From NCBI GenBank assembly GCA_046733295.1, contig JBKPOY010000049.1:1-26776 (forward strand): DNA of 26,776 bases, in the 5' to 3' direction. Position numbers and translations under genes: made by a program. The stretch comes from 13-2-20CM-68-14 sp046733295. GTDB taxonomy: Bacteria; Actinomycetota; Thermoleophilia; Gaiellales; Gaiellaceae. Numbering within the stretch: position 1 is the stretch's first letter; each line of letters begins with the position of its first letter. Below the pieces are notes generated by a model that saw nothing but the letters and a program-made list of their open reading frames with translations, made no database searches and had not been told where the DNA came from. Of the stretch, positions 21,908 to 26,776 are shown one piece after another.

Positions 21908-22407
21908 CGCTCCTCCTCGCCGTCTGTCTCCGCGAACTCGTCCGGCGTCACGTTCTCGAGGAACTGCTTGAACTCCGAGACGATCTCCTCCTCGTTGACC
22001 TCCTCGCCCTCGAACTCGATCGCCGACTCCTCGATCACGTCGTCGGCGGCGAAGATCGGGGCGTCAGCACGCACCGCGATCGCGATCGCATCCGACGGCC
22101 GGGAGTCGATCTCGATCTCGGAACCGTTCTGCTGGACGGTGATGCTCGCGTAGAACGTGTTCTCCTTCAGCTCGGTGACGGTGATCCGGGTCACCTGCGC
22201 GTCGAGCTGGCCCAGCATCTCGGTGAGTAGGTCGTGGGTCATGGGTCGGGGGGTCGACGCGCCCTGAAGCTTCATCAGGATCGCCGCTGCCTCGGGATGC
22301 CCGATCCAGATCGGCAGGAACTTGTTCCCGTCGGCCGTCTTCAACAGGACGATCGGCTGCTTGCCGACCAGATCGAAGCTCACGCCGTAGATGACCATTT
22401 CATGCAT
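21904..22407 (-). CDS. Bifunctional nuclease (BFN, DUF151) family protein
   Basis: A 167-residue protein of the BFN/DUF151 family, some members of which cleave both DNA and RNA. Characteristic segments are VIYGVSFDLVGKQPIVLLK, KFLPIWIGHPEAAAI, RPMTHDLLTEMLGQL, ENTFYASITV and SRPSDAIAIAVRADAPIFA. A strongly acidic tail (EEVNEEEIVSEFKQFLE onward, ending DGEEER) follows the core; such tails are common in actinobacterial members. The start is the ATG at 22407. It is preceded by a small gene 23 bp upstream on the same strand, and it converges with chorismate mutase with a four-base stop overlap. The role in the cell is not well established. Confidence 0.93.
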   Translation of the reverse strand: MHEMVIYGVSFDLVGKQPIVLLKTADGNKFLPIWIGHPEAAAILMKLQGASTPRPMTHDLLTEMLGQLDAQVTRITVTELKENTFYASITVQQNGSEIEIDSRPSDAIAIAVRADAPIFAADDVIEESAIEFEGEEVNEEEIVSEFKQFLENVTPDEFAETDGEEER

Positions 22408-22430
22408 CGCGGCAGCCCTCTTCGCCCATC

Positions 22431-22619
22431 TTAGCCCAGGCCCTCGGACTCAAACTCCACTCGCTCGGGGCTCGATTCCAGCTCTGCGAGCGGCACTCGT
22501 TTCCGTTCTCCGGAGCCCGGATCCTCCACCAGGACAGTGCGATCCGGGACGCTCATCGGGTCCACGCCAAGGAGGACGTAGACACGCCCTTCGTGGAGGA
22601 CAGGTTCGCCGATGTTCAA
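22431..22619 (-). CDS. Small conserved-looking protein of unknown function
   Basis: A 62-residue open frame starting with TTG: MNIGEPVLHEGRVYVLLG, then DPMSVPDRTVLVEDPG and KRVPLAELE. The beta-strand-rich pattern and codon use match neighbouring genes, and it sits 23 bp ahead of the BFN gene on the same strand. I do not recognise a family. No Shine-Dalgarno precedes the TTG, so it may be leaderless. A purely chance frame is the main alternative. Confidence 0.55.
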   Translation of the reverse strand: MNIGEPVLHEGRVYVLLGVDPMSVPDRTVLVEDPGSGERKRVPLAELESSPERVEFESEGLG

Positions 22620-22704
22620 CGCCGCAGGGTGAAGGGGGTGACCGCTCTATCGGCCACCGACAACCGCGCCATGATCCCTGGGGCGGGTGGCGGAACGGCG
22701 CCGC

Positions 22705-22710
22705 TACAAT
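22705..22710 (+). promoter_or_regulatory. -10 element of the tRNA-Ile promoter
   Basis: TACAAT ends ten bases before the mature 5' end of the tRNA, so transcription would start a few bases ahead of it. A -35 box is not recognisable in the GC-rich stretch upstream. Confidence 0.55.
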
Positions 22711-22720
22711 CGCGCCTCGC

Positions 22721-22795
<75 letters not shown>

Positions 22796-22800
22796 GACGA

Positions 22801-22823
22801 AGGCGGTGTGGTCAGGACCGCCT
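22801..22823 (+). terminator. Hairpin just downstream of tRNA-Ile
   Basis: AGGCGGT (22801-22807) pairs with ACCGCCT (22817-22823) around a nine-base loop, starting seven bases after the tRNA. Only a weak T-rich stretch (GATGTTGTTGG) follows. It may serve as the present tRNA terminator, supplied by the integrated element. Confidence 0.45.
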
Positions 22824-22856
22824 GATGTTGTTGGCTGCGAGGGACGCAGTCTTGGG

Positions 22857-22862
22857 TAGAAT
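22857..22862 (+). promoter_or_regulatory. -10 element for the coiled-coil protein gene
   Basis: TAGAAT matches TATAAT at five of six positions. Expected transcription start is near 22869, giving a leader of about 94 bases before the ATG at 22963. A possible -35, TTGGCT at 22831-22836, is 20 bases away, longer than ideal. A TGTGGACAA sequence (22865-22873), equal to the actinobacterial DnaA-box consensus, overlaps the likely start point. Confidence 0.5.
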
Positions 22863-22916
22863 CGTGTGGACAAAAGGGGTCCGCCGCGTGTCCAATTGAC
22901 CCGCGCGGCGTTGCGC

Positions 22917-22963
22917 TCTGACGGCTACGGCGAGTCCCTTGCTCGAGAAAGGACGCCGTCAGA
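22917..22963 (+). promoter_or_regulatory. Leader hairpin sequestering the ribosome-binding site
   Basis: CTGACGGC (22918-22925) pairs perfectly with GCCGTCAG (22955-22962); T22917 can also pair with A22963 of the start codon. Stacked inside, GTCCCTT (22934-22940) pairs with AAAGGAC (22948-22954) with one C-A mismatch, around the loop GCTCGAG. The 3' strands of both stems are contiguous and include the AAAGGA ribosome-binding site. The 5' side has an eight-base bulge (22926-22933). Folding would block translation, so an RNA-level switch is plausible. Confidence 0.55.
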
Positions 22964-23400
22964 TGATGCTCGCAACTACAAACGCTACTGCGTCGGTAGT
23001 TGCCGTCCTCTCGGGCGTTGCTTCGATCGGCAGTTTGCTCGCCTACCTGTATTTCGTGCGGCGGTCGAACGCGAACAACGCGCGCGATGAGGCTCTCGCC
23101 CTCGCTGAAACGCGACGTGAAGTGATCGGAGACCTACGCGATCAGCTCGCATCGTCTGAGAGAAGCCGGATGCGACTGCAGACGCAGGCCGATAGGCGCA
23201 TCCGGGAACTGGAGACGGCTTTAGAGGACGCGCGCGCGGAGGCGCGGGAACAGGCCTACCAGATCCAACGCCTCTACGCGGTCGGGCTAGCCGACGTGCT
23301 CGCGGGCGTTCGTCACGATCTCGAGGCGGTTCCCGCGGACGTGGAACGAGCACTCAGCCGCATTCGGAAGCTTCTTGCGAGTGTGCCGCCTGCGGCGTAG
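22963..23400 (+). CDS. Membrane-anchored coiled-coil protein of unknown function
   Basis: A 145-residue protein I cannot assign to a family. An N-terminal membrane helix (about 12-32, VVAVLSGVASIGSLLAYLYFV) is followed by RR, suggesting a cytoplasmic C-terminus. Residues about 40-105 form a charged heptad-like helix (ALAETRREVIGDLRDQL, then RELETALEDARAEAREQAYQI), probably a coiled coil. The last 40 residues are helical with no motif. The ATG at 22963 was chosen because AAAGGA lies nine bases upstream; a TTG at 22939 is in frame but unsupported. It is the first gene of the tRNA-integrated element and has its own promoter and an inhibitory leader hairpin. The frame after the TAG stays open to 23661. 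Confidence 0.7.
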   Translation: MMLATTNATASVVAVLSGVASIGSLLAYLYFVRRSNANNARDEALALAETRREVIGDLRDQLASSERSRMRLQTQADRRIRELETALEDARAEAREQAYQIQRLYAVGLADVLAGVRHDLEAVPADVERALSRIRKLLASVPPAA

Positions 23401-23820
23401 ACGCCACGGTTCAGCGAGTCGGGAGCGGGAGCGGTTCGTGATCCGGCAATCGGTCGCGACTTCCACGAGTCCGCCCTCGCGAGCCTGTTTCCGTTCGTGG
23501 ATGAGTTCGAGCGGCAGGCGCTCGTGCTGCTCGGGATACCCCACGGCGGCGCCGGCCCGCTCCCGGATGCGCTCAGCCGCGCCTGCAAGCTGCGCCGCGC
23601 GCGGCTGCAAGCTCGGTGCTCGCGACGACTAGGGCGACCGCGCTCGGAGGCCGGTGCGTAGTGTCGCGACACGCTCGCTGGATTCGGACGCTCATCGCGG
23701 CCGAGCGCCGGGGTGACCGTCGCCGTAGTTCGACGCCTTACTAAGTCCGCTTCTCTGAGGTCTCATCGGCCGGCAGTGGTTCGGTAGCAGCATGCTTACC
23801 GCGGCACTCCGAGGCTGTTC

Positions 23821-23842
23821 CGAGCCGCCTTCCGGCGGCTCG
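23821..23842. terminator. Strong symmetrical hairpin, possible terminator
   Basis: CGAGCCGCC (23821-23829) pairs perfectly with GGCGGCTCG (23834-23842) across a TTCC loop. No T-run follows on either strand. It could end transcription from the upstream gene or act as an RNA-stability or regulatory element ahead of the protease. Confidence 0.45.
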
Positions 23843-23876
23843 CACGGGCGCTGACTGCTGCCCTGCCGCGGTCGAA

Positions 23877-23904
23877 CCAAAAGGCGGCTGAAAGGGCCTT
23901 TTGG
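23877..23904. terminator. Inverted repeat upstream of the protease promoter
   Basis: CCAAAAGGC (23877-23885) pairs with GCCTTTTGG (23896-23904) around a ten-base loop. The TTTT lies inside the stem rather than after it. It sits directly before the predicted -35 box, so it could be an upstream terminator or an operator. Confidence 0.4.
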
Positions 23905-23906
23905 GT

Positions 23907-23935
23907 TTGCCGAATTTCCGCTACGAGCATAGTTT
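23907..23935 (+). promoter_or_regulatory. Promoter of the subtilisin-like protease
   Basis: TTGCCG (23907-23912) and TAGTTT (23930-23935) are separated by 17 bases, the best -35/-10 pair seen in the window. The start would be near 23942, leaving a short leader that contains GGGGAGGG (23948-23955), a strong ribosome-binding site three bases before the ATG at 23959. Confidence 0.55.
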
Positions 23936-23958
23936 GACCACTCAACTGGGGAGGGAAC

Positions 23959-25536
23959 ATGAAGTTCCGCTTGCTTGCTGCGGTCTGCGCGGCTCTGGCT
24001 TTGGCCGCGCTAGTGGCCTCGGCGTCGGTCAGCGCCGCGCCGTCGTCCAAGGCCGCTTCGTACCTCGTAGTACTCAAGAAGGGCCAGCGCGCGGCGAGTC
24101 TGAAGGCCATCCGCGCGGCCGGCGGCCGTGTCGTGCGGATGAGCAAGGTTGGCGTGGCAACCGTGACGTCAACGAACCGAGCCTTCGCGCGCAAGCTGCG
24201 GGCCTCGGGCGCAATCGCGGGCATCGCTCACAACGCCAACTTCGTCCAGCCGGCGGTGAAGTCACTCGTTGCGCCTCCGGAGGGCACGAATACCGTTGCC
24301 GACGAGGCAGCCACATGCTCAGCGCTCTACAGCGTTTCGCTCACGGTGGGGCCGGATCAGCTCAGCCCCTGTCAATGGGACATGCGGATCATCGGCGCGT
24401 CTCCGTCGGGCTCCTACGCTGTGAACCGCGGAACGGGTGTGACGGTCGGTGATCTCGACACCGGCATCGACCTCAATCATCCGGATCTGACGCCGAACCT
24501 GGACGTCGCAAGCTCGTGCTCGTTCATCTACGCCTCGACTCCGACATCTGACCCGTCGGAGCAGGTCACACCGGGCGACTGCTCGAACAAGGCGGCGGTC
24601 CAGGACCTGGCCGGCCACGGCACGCACACGGCCGGGACAATGGCGGCGGCGATCAACGGTGTCGGAACCGCGGGCGTCGCACCGAATGCAACGATCGTGG
24701 CTCTCAAGGCCGGCACGGCCGAGGGCTTTTTCTTCACACAATCGGTCGTGGACGGACTCGTCTATGCAGGTGACAAGAGGCTCGACGTAGTCAACATGAG
24801 CTTCTTCGCCGACCCATGGCTGTTCAACTGCCGTAACAACGCGGAGCAGCGGGCGATCGTCCAGGCAATCTCCCGCGCCACGCGGTACGCGCAGCAGCGC
24901 GGCGTCGTTCTCGTCGCGGCGGCAGGAAACGAGGGCATCGACCTCAACCACCCCATCGTGGACGAGATCAGTCCCGACTACCCGCCGGGCGCCGCAACCA
25001 GCCGGCCGGTGAACAACAGCTGCGTCGTCCTGCCGACCGAGCTGCCGGGGGTCGTGCAGGTGACGGCCACGGGCGCCGCCAATCTGCTCGCCTGGTACTC
25101 GTCCTACGGCATGATCACCGATGTCACCGCGCCGGGTGGCTCCCGCTACCAGACGCCGACATTCGACTCGGCACGGGGCCGCGTGCTCGCGCCGTACTCG
25201 TCGACCGCGTCCGACCTCGAGCTCGAGGCCGCGCTCGGACGGCTGGTCTGGGATCCGAGCACGGGCGCCTTCTGGGCGTGGCTGAACGGGACGTCGATGG
25301 CCGCGCCGCACGCGGCCGGCGTCGCGGCGCTGATCCGAGCCAACCACCCGAACATGCCGGTCGGGGCTGTTGTCGCGGCACTGAGACAAACCGCCACGAA
25401 GATGGCGTGTCCGTCCGTACTCGATCCGGGCGTCGAGTTCTTCGAAGCGCCGGTTCAGGTCTGCTCGGGCGGCAGCGGCAGCAACAGCTTCTTCGGTGCG
25501 GGGCTTGTGAACGCACAAGCCGCCGCCACGAGGTAG
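23959..25536 (+). CDS. Secreted subtilisin-like serine protease (S8) with propeptide
   Basis: A 525-residue exported protease. The signal peptide is 1-27 (KFRLLAAVCAALALAALVAS region). Residues about 34-97 (SYLVVLKKGQ to GIAHNANF) look like an I9-type inhibitory propeptide. The catalytic domain has Asp167 in GDLDTGIDLNHPDL, His220 in GHGTHTAGT, the oxyanion Asn325 in AAAGNEG and Ser447 in NGTSMAAPHAAG. Several Cys residues (120, 138, 187, 208, 292, 356) could form disulfides outside the cell. An extra segment (about 396-440) precedes the Ser motif. It has its own promoter, a strong Shine-Dalgarno (rare in this window) and a terminator. It is the main cargo of the tRNA-integrated element, with more A/T-ending codons than its neighbours. 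Substrate unknown. Confidence 0.95.
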   Translation: MKFRLLAAVCAALALAALVASASVSAAPSSKAASYLVVLKKGQRAASLKAIRAAGGRVVRMSKVGVATVTSTNRAFARKLRASGAIAGIAHNANFVQPAVKSLVAPPEGTNTVADEAATCSALYSVSLTVGPDQLSPCQWDMRIIGASPSGSYAVNRGTGVTVGDLDTGIDLNHPDLTPNLDVASSCSFIYASTPTSDPSEQVTPGDCSNKAAVQDLAGHGTHTAGTMAAAINGVGTAGVAPNATIVALKAGTAEGFFFTQSVVDGLVYAGDKRLDVVNMSFFADPWLFNCRNNAEQRAIVQAISRATRYAQQRGVVLVAAAGNEGIDLNHPIVDEISPDYPPGAATSRPVNNSCVVLPTELPGVVQVTATGAANLLAWYSSYGMITDVTAPGGSRYQTPTFDSARGRVLAPYSSTASDLELEAALGRLVWDPSTGAFWAWLNGTSMAAPHAAGVAALIRANHPNMPVGAVVAALRQTATKMACPSVLDPGVEFFEAPVQVCSGGSGSNSFFGAGLVNAQAAATR

Positions 25537-25550
25537 CTCGCAAGTTGATC

Positions 25551-25580
25551 GTCGGGGGCCGGCGCTCGCCGGCCTCCGAC
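25551..25580 (+). terminator. Strong hairpin terminator after the protease gene
   Basis: GTCGGGGGCCGGC (25551-25563) pairs with GCCGGCCTCCGAC (25568-25580) around a GCTC loop: 13 pairs, one of them G-T. It starts 15 bases after the stop codon. Only GCTTCT follows instead of a T-run, as is common in high-GC bacteria. Confidence 0.7.
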
Positions 25581-25766
25581 GTCGCTTCTGAGAGCCGGCG
25601 TTGCGCCCGGATTCATGCGGCATCCGTTCCTCCTGCCAGCGTTGCACTCGCCTCCACCGACGGACGAGCAGTGGCGATGTCGGACGACGACCCCGACATG
25701 GCGGTCGCTGGCACGCGGGATTTAAAGCCGTGTGGTTACGCGAAAGTTGCCCGCCGATAAGCGGAC

Positions 25767-25795
25767 GTCCCTGGTTCGAATCCAGGATCGCCCAT
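25767..25795 (+). repeat. Right attachment-site repeat (attR), orphan tRNA-Ile 3' end
   Basis: Exact copy of 22767-22795 without a tRNA 5' half. Weaker similarity continues upstream: GATAAGCGGAC here against GATAAGGCGGAG in the tRNA, differing by one deleted G and one substitution. This suggests the shared core was originally longer, reaching the anticodon loop. Confidence 0.8.
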
Positions 25796-25803
25796 CGCGA
25801 AGC

Positions 25804-25826
25804 GATCCGCGCGCGCAGCGCGGATC
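25804..25826 (+). terminator. Perfect hairpin beyond attR, probable original tRNA terminator
   Basis: GATCCGCGC (25804-25812) pairs with GCGCGGATC (25818-25826) across a GCGCA loop, nine bases past the right attachment repeat. Before integration it would have lain just after tRNA-Ile. No T-run follows. Confidence 0.5.
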
Positions 25827-25841
25827 AGGGGATGGGGTCTG

Positions 25842-25861
25842 GGGGAACCGGGAGGTTCCCC
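25842..25861. terminator. Second perfect hairpin beyond attR
   Basis: GGGGAACC (25842-25849) pairs with GGTTCCCC (25854-25861) around a GGGA loop of the stable GNRA type. It lies between attR and the convergent small gene at 25934, so it may stop transcription from both sides. Confidence 0.5.
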
Positions 25862-25933
25862 AAAGCTAGACCACCTCGCCTGCATCCACTCGAAGATCGA
25901 CCCGACAACCGATCGAGCGATCGTGGAAGCACC

Positions 25934-26194
25934 CTAGTGAACGATCTGCGTCTTGTGCACGTAGTCCTCGACGGCGAAGAGGAAGGTCGGGTCTTCGGCG
26001 ATCTCCGTCAGCATCCCCTTCGTCGAATCGTCGAGGTCGTCGTCGTCCTGCAGCTCCACGAGGAACGGCTGAAGCCGATCCTTTTGGGAGAGCCACGCCA
26101 TCTTCAGGAACAGATCGCGGGTCAGGTCATCCTGGGAAATCGCCTCGAGCGACTCCAGATCGTTGAGCCAGGTGGCGAGCATCTCTACGTTCAA
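25934..26194 (-). CDS. Small acidic protein of unknown function downstream of parB
   Basis: An 86-residue protein beginning LATWLNDLESLEAISQDDL, then LFLKMAWLSQKDRLQPFLVEL and DDDDLDDSTKGMLTEIAEDPTFLF. It is predicted all-helical and acidic, without a membrane segment. I do not recognise the family. The open frame starts with TTG at 26194; an ATG at 26182 is an equally likely start, giving 82 residues. Neither has a good ribosome-binding site. It lies 29 bp after the parB stop on the same strand, so co-transcription with parB is likely and it may have a chromosome-related role. Its own stop is 138 bp from the right attachment repeat. Confidence 0.68.
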   Translation of the reverse strand: MNVEMLATWLNDLESLEAISQDDLTRDLFLKMAWLSQKDRLQPFLVELQDDDDLDDSTKGMLTEIAEDPTFLFAVEDYVHKTQIVH

Positions 26195-26223
26195 CGAACC
26201 GGGCGAAGCGGGGGATACGGCGG

Positions 26224-26776
26224 TTATGTAAGGCGCTCGAGCGCTTCGGCCAACTCGGCCAAATCGTGCTCGTCGGCAACCGGGATCTCGACCCGTGTCG
26301 CACCCACGCGCGGGCGGAACCCCGTTGCGCGCTCGAAGGCCACGCGAACACGCTCGGCCAACGCCGGGTCGACCGCCGCCCTCCCGGCCATCCGCGGTTT
26401 CGTCCTAGCGCCGGCCCAGCGCGCGGCGCGCTCGGCGGCCCGAACGGTCAGTCCCTTGGTGACGATCTCGCGTGCGAGCCGGCGGCGGCCCTCGTTGTCC
26501 GGCACGGCAAGCACCGCGCGCGCGTGACCCTCGGTCAGGTCGCCGCGCTCGAGGAGGCCCAGCACGTCCTCCGGAAGCTCGAGCAGCCTGACCCGGTTCG
26601 AGACGGCCGGCTTTGACCTGCCCACGCGCTCCGCGATCTCGCCCAGACCGAGGTCGAATTCGTCGATCAGCAGCGCGTAGGCGCGGGCCTCTTCCACGGG
26701 CGAGAGCTGCTCCCGAGCGACGTTCTCGACCAGGCCGAGCAGCAGGGTGTCGCGATCGTCGGTCTCGCGCACGAGT
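26224..26776 (-). CDS. parB: Chromosome-partitioning protein ParB, N-terminus cut by window
   Basis: The visible C-terminal 183 or so residues belong to ParB, the CTP-dependent clamp that loads at parS and spreads to organise origin DNA. The segment begins in the conserved LVRETDDRD, LLLGLVENVAREQLSPVEEARAY region. The helix-turn-helix follows (LGEIAERVGRSKPAVSNRVRLLELPEDVLGLLERGDLTEGHARAVLAV), then a basic linker and a C-terminal dimerisation region ending ELAEALERLT. The CTP-binding GERRxR box is beyond the window edge. A matching parS-like site lies at 4360-4375. The adjoining parA is expected upstream but not visible. Confidence 0.93.
   Translation of the reverse strand, partial: LVRETDDRDTLLLGLVENVAREQLSPVEEARAYALLIDEFDLGLGEIAERVGRSKPAVSNRVRLLELPEDVLGLLERGDLTEGHARAVLAVPDNEGRRRLAREIVTKGLTVRAAERAARWAGARTKPRMAGRAAVDPALAERVRVAFERATGFRPRVGATRVEIPVADEHDLAELAEALERLT

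Larger units (their letters stand above)
23401..23958. other. 558-bp stretch without a confident gene, inside the element
   Basis: No start-to-stop frame here is convincing. In frame with the preceding gene, the sequence after its TAG stays open to the TAG at 23659-23661. It encodes a protein-like segment (DFHESALASLFPFVDEFER, then QALVLLGIPHGG) with mostly G/C third positions from about 23455 to 23585. This may be a decayed 3' part of the same gene or a separate remnant starting at GTG 23497. The second half (from about 23660) is non-coding and holds two strong hairpins and the protease promoter. Confidence 0.5.

Noticed and set aside
22866..23090. A 74-codon GTG frame overlapping the start of the coiled-coil gene.
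   Set aside because: It overlaps a better-supported gene in another frame, lies across the leader hairpin, has no ribosome-binding site, and its translation is Arg-rich without a recognisable pattern.
25750..25795. A second tRNA-Ile gene at the right repeat.
   Set aside because: Only the T-arm and acceptor 3' strand are intact; the 5' acceptor strand and D-arm are absent, so it is an attachment-site remnant.

Overview
The window is high-GC bacterial DNA (roughly 70% GC in the genes) with GTG/TTG starts, overlapping stop-start operons, few Shine-Dalgarno sequences and several promoters whose -10 box sits 6-9 bases before a start codon. With the gene content (PknB-type kinase, TreT-type trehalose synthase, DUF2079, bifunctional-nuclease protein, DUF2203, ParB) this suggests a deep-branching actinobacterium, perhaps Thermoleophilia. 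The lineage is an inference.

Layout. (1) 1-6476, minus strand: a stress and envelope block read as response regulator -> sensor kinase -> HtrA protease -> RsbW-like ATPase -> TreT -> OtsA (cut by the window edge). It links sensing, protein quality control, a partner-switch regulator and two different trehalose-forming enzymes. A near-consensus parS site lies between the kinase and htrA. (2) 6534-9632: an M28-like membrane protein with a degraded metal site, converging on moeA. (3) 9644-14346, plus strand: a tightly overlapping operon of Ser/Thr kinase, GT2 glycosyltransferase, GT4 glycosyltransferase and a DUF2079 membrane protein, probably for envelope glycan or glycolipid synthesis. (4) 14387-18946, minus strand: DUF2203, MscS channel, class A penicillin-binding protein and a GT-C-like membrane protein. 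(5) 18966-21907, plus strand: HAD hydrolase, CPBP protease, L,D-transpeptidase with a PKD-like domain, chorismate mutase. (6) 21904-22619, minus strand: bifunctional-nuclease-family protein and a small conserved-looking protein. (7) 22721-22794: tRNA-Ile(GAU).

The most unusual region is 22767-25795. The last 28 bases of the tRNA-Ile plus one flanking base recur as an exact 29-bp direct repeat 3000 bp downstream. This is the signature of an element integrated into a tRNA 3' end. The enclosed DNA looks less GC-rich and has no integrase. It carries a small membrane-anchored coiled-coil protein, whose ribosome-binding site is buried in a leader hairpin, and a secreted subtilisin-like protease with its own promoter, strong ribosome-binding site and terminator. 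Past the right repeat lie two perfect hairpins (probably the original tRNA terminator), a small acidic protein and parB, which runs off the window. parB plus parS suggests the region may be near the replication origin.
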